DNA from: Nocardia sienata NBRC 100364
Lineage (GTDB): Bacteria > Actinomycetota > Actinomycetes > Mycobacteriales > Mycobacteriaceae
Direction of reading: 5' to 3'
Length of the DNA stretch: 64,000 nt
Assembly (NCBI RefSeq): GCF_001613205.1
Contig: NZ_BDBX01000041.1
Coordinates: forward strand, 1 to 64,000
Shown: positions 51,749 through 60,706 of the stretch, in pieces
How the letters are laid out: each line of letters opens with the position of its first letter
Position numbering within the stretch: position 1 is the first letter of the stretch
Notes under the pieces: model-generated
Told to the model about the DNA's origin: nothing
Seen by the model: only the letters and a program-made list of their open reading frames with translations
Databases searched by the model: none
Program-made: the position numbers and the translations under genes

Positions 51749-52723
51749 ATGCGCTCTCACCCCACCGTCGGTCGCCGATACACGGCCACAGATCACTATG
51801 AAGTGGGTCGTGAGAAGATCCGCGACTTCGCCCGCGCCGTCCAGGATTTCCATCCGGCCCATTGGGAGGACGCCGTGGCCCGCGCCCTCGGCCATCCCGG
51901 ACTGCTCGCGCCGATCACCTTCGCCTCCGCGGTCACTTTCCCGGCACATCGGAAGCTCATGCGCGCGGCGCTCGACGGCTACGACCCCGCGCACCTTCTC
52001 CACGTCGAGCAGGAGATTCACAGTAGCCGCCCGGTGACGGCAGGCGACCGGTTGACGCACGACGTCACGGTGGACTCCCGCCGGTCCACACCGGCAGGTG
52101 GTGAACTCATCGCTCTCACCACCACCATCCACGATGACACCGGAGCTCTCGTGCAAACCGTACACACCACCCTCGCCGGCCGCGACCACGGCAGTTCACC
52201 GAGCGCGGAAGCGCTCGCCATGCTGGAGCTGCCCGGACCCGAGACCATCCGGATTCCGCAGGCTCCGGAAGCCATCGACGTCCGGCCGCGAGGGAGTGTC
52301 CGGCGCACCGCCGTGCTCGACCTCCGCCAGGGGCAGGAGTTCGCGCCGAGAACAGTGCGACTCACGCGCGGTGAACTCGTCCACTATGCGGGCGTCTCCG
52401 GCGATATCAATCCCATCCACTGGCACGATGCCGCCGCTCGGCACGCGGGCCTGGAAGCCGTCGCCGCGCACGGAATGCTGACCATGGGACTCGGTGCGGC
52501 CTGTTTGACCGAGTGGCTGGGTACGGCGGACCGTGTTTTCGCCTACTACGTCCAATTCGCCAGACCGGTCGTACTCGCGGCGCATCGGCCTGCGGACGTC
52601 ACTTTTCGAGCCGTGGTCCGGTCCATCGATCCGGTCGCGATGCGTGCCACCATCTCGCTGACTGCTCACTACTCCGATACACCCGCCTTCGGCGCTGCAT
52701 CGGCGACCGTCGGGCTGGCGTGA
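51749..52723 (+). CDS. Fused MaoC-type dehydratase/hydratase (two hot-dog domains)
   Basis: 324 aa from ATG 51749. The first hot-dog domain (~1-150, HadA/FAS1-like) has YEVGREKIRDFARAVQDFHP and LLAPITFASAVTFPAHRKLM, HVEQEIHSSRPVTAGDRLTH. The second (~180-324) carries the hydratase-2 motif: HYAGVSGDINPIHWHDAAAR HAGLEAVAAHGMLTMGLGAA (catalytic Asp and His), then YVQFARPVVLA. Fused MaoC pairs form a complete dehydratase or (R)-hydratase. It would act on a beta-hydroxy or enoyl thioester. The megasynthase has no DH, so a trans role is possible. Last gene of the rightward operon. Confidence 0.85.
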   Translation: MRSHPTVGRRYTATDHYEVGREKIRDFARAVQDFHPAHWEDAVARALGHPGLLAPITFASAVTFPAHRKLMRAALDGYDPAHLLHVEQEIHSSRPVTAGDRLTHDVTVDSRRSTPAGGELIALTTTIHDDTGALVQTVHTTLAGRDHGSSPSAEALAMLELPGPETIRIPQAPEAIDVRPRGSVRRTAVLDLRQGQEFAPRTVRLTRGELVHYAGVSGDINPIHWHDAAARHAGLEAVAAHGMLTMGLGAACLTEWLGTADRVFAYYVQFARPVVLAAHRPADVTFRAVVRSIDPVAMRATISLTAHYSDTPAFGAASATVGLA

Positions 52724-52738
52724 CCACCACCGTCTGCG

Positions 52739-52935
52739 GTGCGACCTGTACGCTTCCCGGCCGACCAGGTGACCGACTTCCCGTTGGTCGCGATCGTTCA
52801 TGCAACGACCGCGGCCATCGCCACGGTGCGAGATTCCTTTGCCCGCGAGATGCCGCAGGCGAGATTGTGGGACCTGCTCGACGACCGTCTCGCCAACGCA
52901 TTTCACGTGCGGAACACCAATCGACGAGATCGGCG
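52739..52935 (+). pseudogene. Asp/Glu racemase-like N-terminal fragment
   Basis: FPLVAIVHATTAAIATVRDS FAREMPQARLWDLLDDRLAN resembles the beginning of the Asp/Glu/hydantoin racemase superfamily (I.I.HAT..A..P...AF....P.A....LLDD.L). After ~60 residues the frame is unrelated Arg/Pro-rich sequence to 53197. Truncated at the edge of the thiazoline cluster. Confidence 0.45.
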
Positions 52936-53221
52936 CCCGGATCATCGCCGCAGACTGACCCGTACCGGTGCATCACTGTCCAGCGGAGAAACTGAAACCG
53001 TGGTCTTCGACGGTGCCGAAGCAGAGCCGACCCGGTTCTCATGTGCCGTCGCCGGATTACGAACCCCACAGGCAAACCCGCGCAGACGAATAGTTCGGCC
53101 CCGCCGAGTTCAGCCGCCGTTCGGAGGAGTTCCCGCGGGCGGTGCACCGTTGCCGGGTCCGCCTGCACCGCCCGGTGCGCCGCCGCACATACTGTGATGT
53201 CGCTTGCTGACTCGAGTGGGC

Positions 53222-53884
53222 TGCACCTCAACTCAAATGACAGAACTGCCCGTCGCACCGGATTCCGCACTGATGCCGTCACTGCTGACCCTCGCCGATG
53301 TGTTCGGCACCGGGTACCACGCCGCCACAATGGCCAAGGTTGCCCCGGGGCAGCGGGTGACCGTGATCGGTGACGGCGCCGTGGGTTTGATGGCAGTGCT
53401 CTCGGCCAAGCGCCTCGGCGCCGAACAGATCATCCTCATGGGCCGCCACACCGACCGCACCGATCTCGGCCGCGAATTCGGAGCGACCGATATCGTCGCT
53501 GAACGCGGCCAAGAAGGCATCGCCAAGGTTCGTGACCTCACCGGCGGCCACGGCTCCCACGCGGTACTCGAGGCCGTCGGCCACAAACCGGCCTACGACC
53601 AGGCCCTCGGCATCGTCCGACCCGGCGGCGTCATCAGCCGAGTCGGCGTTCCGCAGTACGAGGACGCTCCCATCGGGATGGGCAGCCTGTTCCGCAACAA
53701 CATCCGACTCGCCGGCGGCCCCGCACCGGTCCGCGCCTACATCGAGGAACTGATGCCCGACATCCTCGACGGCACCATCGAGCCCGGCAAGGTCTTCGAT
53801 GCCATCACCGACCTGGACGGTGTCCCCGCTGGTTACCAGGACATGGACAACCGCAAGAGCCTGAAAGTCCTCATCAACCCGTAG
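53222..53884 (+). pseudogene. Zinc-dependent alcohol dehydrogenase lacking its N-terminal domain
   Basis: The homologous part starts TELPVAPDSALMPSLLTLAD and contains YHAATMAKVAPGQRVTVIGD GAVGLMAVLSAKRLGAEQII (Rossmann domain), HGSHAVLEAVGH and a complete C-terminus ending RKSLKVLINP. The first ~120-150 residues, with the catalytic zinc ligands, are missing. The open frame from 53204 has a poor start region. It could not catalyse the usual alcohol oxidation. It marks a recombination boundary between the thiazoline cluster and the terpene gene. Confidence 0.78.
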
Positions 53885-54002
53885 ACCCATCACTCACGAC
53901 GCCGGACAGGCCATGCCCACCCGTTCGTGGGCGCGGGCCCTCATCCGCCAACCGCGAAGGTGAAGTGAATCATCCTGAGCGCCCGTGTGGATCCATCGAT
54001 CG

Positions 54003-54022
54003 GGTGTTTGATGTCAAACACC
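54003..54022. promoter_or_regulatory. Perfect 9-bp inverted repeat upstream of the terpene synthase
   Basis: GGTGTTTGA (54003-54011), TG, TCAAACACC (54014-54022). It lies 92 bp before the chosen start of the prenyltransferase-cyclase in a 230-bp gap. A 20-bp dyad of this kind could be an operator for a TetR- or GntR-type repressor; no such regulator gene is adjacent. Confidence 0.6.
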
Positions 54023-54114
54023 GGTTCCACCAATAAGTTTCGTGTGCAAGTGGTGGAATGTTCCTGTTCGGCAGTGGTTGTGGACCAGTGGTGTATCCAG
54101 TCAGGAGTGTGCGC

Positions 54115-56124
54115 GTGCCCGGTGTAATCGATTCCGCTGTTTTTCCCCATTTGGAGGCGGACCTGGACCGTGTCCGAGATGTTCTCGGGCCCGTACAGTT
54201 TCCGGGCCGGCCGGAGTTGACCGCGCTCACCGACGAGGGCTCGAACACGTCGCGGCGTCTGGTGCGTCCGACGTTGACATTGCTGTCGTATTACCTGCTC
54301 ACTGGTCCTTCGGTGCCGGCCGATGAGCGGGCGGTGCGCGCGGCGGCAGCGGTGGAGCTGCTGCATCTGGGGTCGCTGTATCACGACGATGTGATCGATC
54401 ACGCCTACGAGCGTCGAGGACGTCCCAGCGCGAACGCGGTGTGGGGTTCACATATGGCGGTGCTGGGCGGGGACTGCGTGACGGCCTCGGCCACGCGCAT
54501 GTTGATCGAGCTCGGTCGTCGTGAGGCGTTGGCGGCGGCGATCGCGAGTGAGCAGATGTGCGCGGGCATGGTGATCGAGGCCGCCGACCAGTATGAGGCC
54601 TCCCGCAGTGAGCAGGCCTACTTGGACTCGATCGGCGGCAAGACCGCCGCGCTGCTGTCGCTGGCGTGCCGGGTCGGCGCCATGCAGGCCGGACGAGGCG
54701 AGGAGCACGAGGAGGTATCGGCGCGGTTCGGCCGGGACTTCGGGCTGGCCTACCAGCTCTACGACGACATCCTCGATCTGACCTCCACCGCCGAGGAAAT
54801 GGGCAAGCCGGTCAACGCCGACCTGGTCGAGGGCATCTACACCCTGCCCGTGATCCGCGCCGCCGCCCGCGACCACGACCTCGCCCGCCTGCTGCGCCGG
54901 GCGATGACGGTCGAGGAAGCCGCCCGCGCCCGGGAGCTGGTCCTCGCCTCCGGCGCCGTGGACGAGGCGCACAAGGTGGCCGAGGAGTTCATGGACCGGG
55001 CCGTCGACCGGCTCGCCGGGTTGGCCGTCGATCCGCGCGCGGGCGATGCGATGGCCGCTTACGCCCGATCCATCCTCGACCGGCGTACCGCCCGCCCCGT
55101 GGCCTCTCCGCAGCCGGCGCAGCCCCAGGTCGGCAGCGAGGTCTTCTCGCCCCAGACCATGTCCTGGCTGCGGAACTGGATGGCCGAGGTCGGCCTGATC
55201 ACCGCGGCGACCGAGTTCGATCACCAGCACCGATGGTCCGGAGCGTTCCGGTTCCCGATACCGTTCGCTGCCGCGGTGGACCCGGCCCGGGAACATGCCC
55301 TCGCCGGGATGGCCGCGCTGTTCTTGGTGTGGGATGACCTGTTCGAGGATCCACGGCTGCGGGATCCCGAAGCCGTCACCGCGCTGCGCCGCGGACTGGT
55401 GGCCGTGCTGCGCCAGGATCCGCAGGCACCGCCGCGGTCCGGCGCGGTTGCGGCGGCGTGGGCGAGTCTGTGGCCATGCCTGCGGGAGGGCCGCAGCACC
55501 GGGTGGCAGGAGCGGTTCCTCGACCACGTCGAGGAATGGTTCCACGCCTGCGAACGCGAAGCCCACCACCGCATCGACGGCTACATCCCCACCACCGTCG
55601 ACTACCTGCCACTGCGGGCATCGACCAATGGGACCGAGATCTTCCTTGCCTGCCTGGAGGCACACCAGGACCTCGAACTGCCGTCGACGCTGCGAAGCCA
55701 CCCGGTGATCCGCCGTCTCGAGGACCTGCTGTCCTGGGTGGGCTTCGTGGAGAACGACCTGGTGTCACTGGACCGGGACGAGGCCGACCACGTCCCCTAC
55801 AACCTGGTACGGGTGATCTGCCACGAGACCGGATGCCGCCGCGCCGAAGCCATCGAACAGGTGCAGCACCAAGTGAGCGAGAAACGCGCCCAGATCGACA
55901 CGGTGACCCGCTACCTCCCCGTGCTACTCCGCATGATTCCCGGTCTGTCCGGCCGGCGCAAAGAGTACCTGGCGATTCTCGAGAACAGCAGGGATCTGGC
56001 GTTCGAACTGCACCGGACCGACCGATACACCCCGACGACCCCCACGTCCACGGCGCCGGACCTGGAACGGCTGCGCCGTGACCTCTACTACCCGCCCGCC
56101 GACCCGGCGCGTACCGGGGCGTAG
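54115..56124 (+). CDS. Fused prenyltransferase - class I terpene cyclase
   Basis: 669 aa from GTG 54115, chosen because AGGAG (54103-54107) lies 7 bp upstream; the frame is open to 54058. N-terminal half (~1-340) is an all-trans isoprenyl diphosphate synthase: first Asp-rich motif D91-D92-VI-D95 (LYHDDVIDHAYERRGRPSAN) and second D217-D218-IL-D221. After a short Pro/Gln linker (~345-360), the C-terminal half is a class I terpene cyclase: D407-D408-LF-E411 (VWDDLFEDP), N547-D548-LV-S551 in ENDLVSLDRDE, and a C-terminal Arg-Tyr pair (HRTDRY). The last NSE position is Asp555 instead of Glu, with Glu556 next to it. The protein should make a polyprenyl diphosphate (length not predictable here) and cyclise it. 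PT-before-TC is the reverse of fungal bifunctional synthases. No P450 gene is beside it. Confidence 0.88.
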   Translation: MPGVIDSAVFPHLEADLDRVRDVLGPVQFPGRPELTALTDEGSNTSRRLVRPTLTLLSYYLLTGPSVPADERAVRAAAAVELLHLGSLYHDDVIDHAYERRGRPSANAVWGSHMAVLGGDCVTASATRMLIELGRREALAAAIASEQMCAGMVIEAADQYEASRSEQAYLDSIGGKTAALLSLACRVGAMQAGRGEEHEEVSARFGRDFGLAYQLYDDILDLTSTAEEMGKPVNADLVEGIYTLPVIRAAARDHDLARLLRRAMTVEEAARARELVLASGAVDEAHKVAEEFMDRAVDRLAGLAVDPRAGDAMAAYARSILDRRTARPVASPQPAQPQVGSEVFSPQTMSWLRNWMAEVGLITAATEFDHQHRWSGAFRFPIPFAAAVDPAREHALAGMAALFLVWDDLFEDPRLRDPEAVTALRRGLVAVLRQDPQAPPRSGAVAAAWASLWPCLREGRSTGWQERFLDHVEEWFHACEREAHHRIDGYIPTTVDYLPLRASTNGTEIFLACLEAHQDLELPSTLRSHPVIRRLEDLLSWVGFVENDLVSLDRDEADHVPYNLVRVICHETGCRRAEAIEQVQHQVSEKRAQIDTVTRYLPVLLRMIPGLSGRRKEYLAILENSRDLAFELHRTDRYTPTTPTSTAPDLERLRRDLYYPPADPARTGA

Positions 56125-56561
56125 GCCCCACATCGCCAACGAAGCGGATTGCCCCGCGCGAGTCGGTGACCGGAGCGGCCGATATACCGGCCCACCGACA
56201 TGCCGATAGACGCGAAACACACGGCATGACACGGTATTTCGACGCATCACCGTTCCGTGCCGAACCGGAGGCCGGGTCCTCGCCGGTACTCGAGCGGACA
56301 TGGTCTGGTGGCGATTTGTCGGTGCTACTGCAGATAGATGTCCACCACCGGCCGTTACTTCGGGTCCCGGGTCTGGATCTCGATGGTGACTCGGTGTGGT
56401 GGCAGACGTCGAGCCCGGATGCCCGGCCGTCGACCTGTGGGACCGGTTGCACCGCCTGTACCCCCATCCGGCGCCGCCGGGCCCGGGTGCCACTGGCCGG
56501 CACGGGTGAGCGGTGTCGAGCGCAGTGTATCCAGGCCGCCGGCGAGCGCAGGCGGTCGTGA
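56125..56561. other. Intergenic stretch between convergent genes
   Basis: A plus frame from 56226 (MTRYFDASPFRAEPEAGSSP, then LLQIDVHHRPLLRVPGLDLD) looks protein-like for ~70 residues but loses character after that, and I do not recognise it. A short GC hairpin, GGGGC...GCCCC, lies at the terpene gene stop and could end transcription, though no U-run follows. Confidence 0.4.
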
Positions 56562-57746
56562 CTATTCCTGTCTGGGATGGGCTTGCCCGAACAGTGCCTC
56601 GTATTCGTTGAAATCCGGCTTCATCCCCGCGGCGACGAGTTCCCATAGCACTTCGTCGGTGCCGCTGCCGATCCGGGACAACCGCATGTCCTGCCACCAT
56701 CCGGCGAGCGGAGTCTCCGCCGTCAGATATCCGGCGCCCCCGAAGATGTGCAGGCATTCCCCGACAACTTCTTGACCCAGCCGCGCAGCGGTGACCTTCA
56801 GGCCCGCCGCCGTTCGTACGTCGATCTGCTCTGTCGCCGCCACCCCCTGCAACGCTAGTCGTAGCATATCGACCCTGGCGTGCAGCTCGGCCACCCGAAG
56901 GCGCAATGCCTGGTGGCCGAACAAGGGTTTGCCGAACTGCTCACGTCGCATCATCCGCGCAACAGTGAGGCCGAGAACTCGGCCACATGCGCCCGAGACC
57001 TGAGCCGCGATCGAGAGGCGCTCATGCGTCAATCCCCAGGTTATCGCGGCCAAGCCGGTGCCGGGACGGCCCAGCAGTGCCTCTTCGGGCAACCAGGTGT
57101 CGAACTCGATCGGGGCCGTGTCCAATGAGTTCGCGCCCAGCTTGTCATACGGTTTGCCCACCGACGCCGATGTCAGGGGCAGTGCGAACACACCGAGGTT
57201 CCCCGGCCGAGGGTCGTCTCCTTTCTCTACGCATCGCGCGAGCACCAACGCGAAGTCGGCTACGTTGGACAGCGATACGAACGCTTTCGCCCCCGTCAAC
57301 ACATACCCGTTACCGTCACGGACGGCAGTCGTCCGTACAGCCTGCAGGTCCGAGCCGCCTGTCTCCTCCGACGCGCCGATACAGAGCACCGCGGTGCCTG
57401 CCGTCGCGTCGGCACGGAGCGAGCGGAGATGATCGGAACCGGCGAATCGGTAGAGTACGGCAAGTGCCGAGTCGTGCAGACTCACCCCTACACCGACGCC
57501 ACCCGAGCATGCCGCGCCGAGTGCGGTATGCAACCCGACGAGTTCGGCGAGTTGGAACCGATACCCTCCCGCCCATTTGTCGGCGAAGACCCCGGCAGCG
57601 CCGAGTCGGGCAAGAACTTCTCGTGGAAAAACGCCCTGCCGCTCCGCCTCCGCCACCGTCTCTCGAAATCTGTCGTCGAGCACGGCCTCTACCGCGGCAC
57701 AGAAATTCTCGGCCGAAGTACCGTTCGTCACCGCATTATTCGCCAC
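56562..57746 (-). CDS. Acyl-CoA dehydrogenase
   Basis: 394 aa from GTG 57746, chosen for AGGAGG ~6 bp upstream; the frame is open to 57863 but would overlap the next gene. Usual parts: N-terminal helices, FAD-binding CIGASEETGGSDLQAVRTTA VRDGNGYVLTGAKAFVSLSN in the middle, and C-terminal ARMMRREQFGKPLFGHQALR, LHIFGGAGYLTAETPLAGWW QDMRLSRIGSGTDEVLWELV. It would introduce a double bond into an acyl-CoA or acyl-carrier substrate. Its place after the FAAL, acyltransferase, ACP and PKS, all leftward, suggests it tailors the lipid chain. Confidence 0.87.
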   Translation of the reverse strand: MANNAVTNGTSAENFCAAVEAVLDDRFRETVAEAERQGVFPREVLARLGAAGVFADKWAGGYRFQLAELVGLHTALGAACSGGVGVGVSLHDSALAVLYRFAGSDHLRSLRADATAGTAVLCIGASEETGGSDLQAVRTTAVRDGNGYVLTGAKAFVSLSNVADFALVLARCVEKGDDPRPGNLGVFALPLTSASVGKPYDKLGANSLDTAPIEFDTWLPEEALLGRPGTGLAAITWGLTHERLSIAAQVSGACGRVLGLTVARMMRREQFGKPLFGHQALRLRVAELHARVDMLRLALQGVAATEQIDVRTAAGLKVTAARLGQEVVGECLHIFGGAGYLTAETPLAGWWQDMRLSRIGSGTDEVLWELVAAGMKPDFNEYEALFGQAHPRQE

Positions 57747-57798
57747 GCCGAGGCCTCCTGCGCTTGTCCGACGCAATCCACTGTGTTTCGTGGCGACA

Positions 57799-59421
57799 TC
57801 ACGAGAACCATGTCGCCACCTCCTGCCTCCGCAACTTCCCGGAGGTCGTGCGAGGTAGTTCACCTGGTTTCACCAGCACCACTCTTCCAGGTACAACACC
57901 GCATTCGGCCATTACCGCGGCGATGATCCGATCTTCGGTGCCGGTGACCCGCTTACCACTGAACTCGGCAACCACCAACAGGCGTTCGGTATGTACCTCG
58001 GTGCGCTGTGCGGACATTGTCGCGACCACACCCCCGGGTCGGACGCCCGGAATCAGCGCGGCGACCCGCTCGACGTCCTGGGGAAAGACATTGTGCCCCG
58101 CGACGGTGATGACTTCTTTGGACCGCCCGCAGACCACCAGCTCCTCGCCCGACAAGTAGCCGATATCCCCGGTCGGGGTCCAGTCCGCGGTGCCGACCGT
58201 AGCAACATCATCCGCATACCCGCTGAATACCGAATGGCCACGTATCTCCACCAGACCGATATCGCGACCGGTGACCACGGGCACCTTCATGGGCGACTCG
58301 GCAATGCGTACCTCCATGCCCTTGAGAGGCCTACCGAGCAGTGCATGTCGGTGGATCGTCGTGGTGGCGCCGTTCTCGGCTATCGCGGCTTCATCGATGC
58401 GGACGCCCAGCCCTGGGTCCGGTGCGGTCACCGCGCACGTTGCTTCGGCCAACCCGTAGGCGGGTGCCGACGCATCCGGTGCCAGACCGAATCGCTGCAG
58501 CCGGCCGGCGAAGCGCATCATGCCGTCGCAATCGACCGGCTCACCACCGTTGATCATGTAGCGCAGCGCTCCGAGTTCGACATTTTCCGTTCGCCGGGCA
58601 TATCTTCCGATCAGGTTGTATGCGAAGTTCGGGGCAGCGGTCACCGTCGCCGAACTCGCACTGAGCCAGTTCAACCACTCGAAGGGCATCCTGGCGAACG
58701 CGCTGGTCGGTGCGAGCCACGTCGCGAGGCCTGCGGCCATGCCGGAGACGGTGAGCATCAGCCCCATGTCGTGATACATCGGAAGCCAGGAACACAACAC
58801 ATCGTCGCTGCCGGCGCGGGTCCGGTCATATAGACCCCAGAAGTGGTTGAGCACGGCGTTATGCGAGAGAACCGCCGTTCGAGGAGTCCCCGTGGAGCCG
58901 GCCGTACCCTGTAACACCGCCGGACTGTCCGACGGGACCCGAACCAGGGATGCCTCGGAGTCCCACCGCCAGCCGGCGACCTGGGCGAGATCGTGCACCG
59001 GCACATGACCGGCGGTACCACGGAGTAATTCGAGCACCGGTCCGTGGGCGAGAACGGTACCGCAATCGAGTGCGCGCAACCGCCGCATCGTCGATTCCGA
59101 CCATAACCGTCGATCACTGCCCCGCACCGGCATCGGCATGATCGATATCGGTCTGCCCGCTGCCCAGCAACCGAAGACCGCGGCAACAACCTCCACCGTT
59201 GTCTCGCCCACGATACCGACCGGTTGTCGCGGACCGGAACCGTCGTCGAGCACTCGAGTGGCGATCCTGAGACCCAAGTCTCGGACATAAGTCCAAGGCC
59301 GCTGCTGCCATTGCCGGGATTCGGGGTCCAACACCATCAGTGGACCTCGTCCCGATCGCATGGCCCGATCGATCGTCTCGACCAGATCGAGATCGGGATC
59401 TCGGGTCGGCGCCGCGCCCAC
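57799..59421 (-). CDS. Fatty acyl-AMP ligase-like adenylating enzyme
   Basis: 540 aa from GTG 59421. ANL superfamily: A3-type loop VLQGTAGSTGTPRTAVLSH (Arg where Lys is usual), SWLPMYHDMGLMLTVSGMAA (the FAAL-typical WLPxYHDMGL block), TAAPNFAYNL, RYMINGGEPV, PAYGLAEATCAV, WTPTGDIGYL and the catalytic Lys in PRTTSGKLRR. The WLP.YHDMGL and NFAY strings favour a FAAL, which activates a fatty acid as acyl-AMP and passes it to a carrier rather than to CoA. The ACP at 60707-60973 is the natural acceptor. One base separates its start from the upstream stop. Confidence 0.85.
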   Translation of the reverse strand: MGAAPTRDPDLDLVETIDRAMRSGRGPLMVLDPESRQWQQRPWTYVRDLGLRIATRVLDDGSGPRQPVGIVGETTVEVVAAVFGCWAAGRPISIMPMPVRGSDRRLWSESTMRRLRALDCGTVLAHGPVLELLRGTAGHVPVHDLAQVAGWRWDSEASLVRVPSDSPAVLQGTAGSTGTPRTAVLSHNAVLNHFWGLYDRTRAGSDDVLCSWLPMYHDMGLMLTVSGMAAGLATWLAPTSAFARMPFEWLNWLSASSATVTAAPNFAYNLIGRYARRTENVELGALRYMINGGEPVDCDGMMRFAGRLQRFGLAPDASAPAYGLAEATCAVTAPDPGLGVRIDEAAIAENGATTTIHRHALLGRPLKGMEVRIAESPMKVPVVTGRDIGLVEIRGHSVFSGYADDVATVGTADWTPTGDIGYLSGEELVVCGRSKEVITVAGHNVFPQDVERVAALIPGVRPGGVVATMSAQRTEVHTERLLVVAEFSGKRVTGTEDRIIAAVMAECGVVPGRVVLVKPGELPRTTSGKLRRQEVATWFS

Positions 59422-59422
59422 G

Positions 59423-60670
59423 TCACACCTGTCCCGTCATGAGTTCGCGCAGATGCTTGGCGAACAGACCGACATCGGGCAACGCGGCGGGGTCCGCCAT
59501 CATCCCGATCGTGACCCGATCGCGCAGTATCAGGGCGGTCACCGCGAGCTCACGACCCAGCATCGGATGGAAGCCGACGACATTCGTCACCTCTCGACCC
59601 AGCAGCCGGTCCTCCGGACTGAAAGCAGGATTGACGCCTACCGCCACATCCCAGCTGTCGGCTGCCATCAGCTGGGTCATCAGCACCTGGGCGGCCCATG
59701 GCAGATAGCTCAATCCGTGTGAGGTCTTGGGGGCGTCCATGGCTTGGCGCAACGGATCCGATCCGTGCAGCGCGGCCTGGACATCGTGGACTCGCTTCGG
59801 CAATGAGTCCGCCGCGTCGGGTAGTTCGATGATCGCCAGCGACGCGGCATTCCCCGTATGCGCCAGCGTATGATCCAGCGTTACCGGGAACATTATGCGT
59901 AGCGGACGATCGGCGTGCTCCGGAAAGGCCCGCGCGAAGGCGAGGCCGGCCACCGCATACACATACTCTTGTGTCGAGGCGCCCAGCTTCAGTCGGTTCT
60001 GCCGCACCGTCTCGGTGGAGACCGTGACCTCGGCTACCCGACGCTCGGCCCGATCCCCCACCGGGCGCACGTGTCCCCGGCGCCGGCCCTTACGCCTGAG
60101 CAGTCGAGAACTCCGTGTCCCGGCCGCCAGGGCCGTGACCGGACCGACCGGATCGACCTTGAATCGCGGCGTGCCGACAAAACGCCGGTACTCGGCGGTG
60201 CTTCCGGAGACGGTATCGATGAGCATGGCGATGAAGCCGGCCGCGCCGAACCCGTCCGACAGCGCGTGATGCACGCGCAACAGCAACGTCTGAGCTTTGG
60301 TGTCCTGCTGGTGGACCAGAGTGAAGTCCCACGGCGGAGCATCGCGCCGCATCGGACTGCCCAGGAGTTCTTCCACCTGCCGGAGCATCCCGAATCGGTC
60401 CGCGACATGATGCTCTTTCGCATGCTCGGTCGGGTCTATCGACGCTGCGAGGGTGAAACGGGGTTTGCGTCGTGGCCGTGTGGGCAGCACCAACCGGTAC
60501 AGATCGCTCTCGTCGACCCGCTGTGCGATTCGCGCTCGTACATCGTCGATCCGGATGGGGTCGCCGTCGGGGGACAGTTCAAGCACAAGAACCCAATTCA
60601 TCGGATGTGCGGGAACATCCAGACGCAAGTGGTGGCTGTCGAGGCTGCTCAATTCGATCTCGACGGGCAT
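59423..60670 (-). CDS. WS/DGAT-like acyltransferase (condensation-domain fold)
   Basis: 415 aa. N-terminal half with SSLDSHHLRLDVPAHPMNWV LVLEL and the catalytic motif HHALSDGFGAAGFIAML (HHxxxDG, ~res 136). C-terminal half has PLRIMFPVTLDHTLAHTGNA, ASLAIIELPDAADSLPKRVH and a final region FSPEDRLLGREVTNVVGFHP MLGRELAV. This is the wax-ester synthase/diacylglycerol acyltransferase superfamily, also used as stand-alone condensing enzymes on carrier-bound lipids. Located between the ACP and the FAAL in one leftward operon, it probably joins the activated acyl chain to a second alcohol or amine. Confidence 0.8.
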   Translation of the reverse strand: MPVEIELSSLDSHHLRLDVPAHPMNWVLVLELSPDGDPIRIDDVRARIAQRVDESDLYRLVLPTRPRRKPRFTLAASIDPTEHAKEHHVADRFGMLRQVEELLGSPMRRDAPPWDFTLVHQQDTKAQTLLLRVHHALSDGFGAAGFIAMLIDTVSGSTAEYRRFVGTPRFKVDPVGPVTALAAGTRSSRLLRRKGRRRGHVRPVGDRAERRVAEVTVSTETVRQNRLKLGASTQEYVYAVAGLAFARAFPEHADRPLRIMFPVTLDHTLAHTGNAASLAIIELPDAADSLPKRVHDVQAALHGSDPLRQAMDAPKTSHGLSYLPWAAQVLMTQLMAADSWDVAVGVNPAFSPEDRLLGREVTNVVGFHPMLGRELAVTALILRDRVTIGMMADPAALPDVGLFAKHLRELMTGQV

Positions 60671-60706
60671 GGCAATCGCACTCCTCTCTGGTCCGGGTGG
60701 AGACTG

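Noticed and set aside
54448..55701. 417-aa minus frame opposite the terpene synthase
   Set aside because: Antisense of a gene with all catalytic motifs; no domain of its own.
54115..56124. Geosmin-type two-domain terpene cyclase
   Set aside because: The N-terminal half has prenyltransferase motifs (DDVID, DDILD with GRPSAN context), not a second cyclase.
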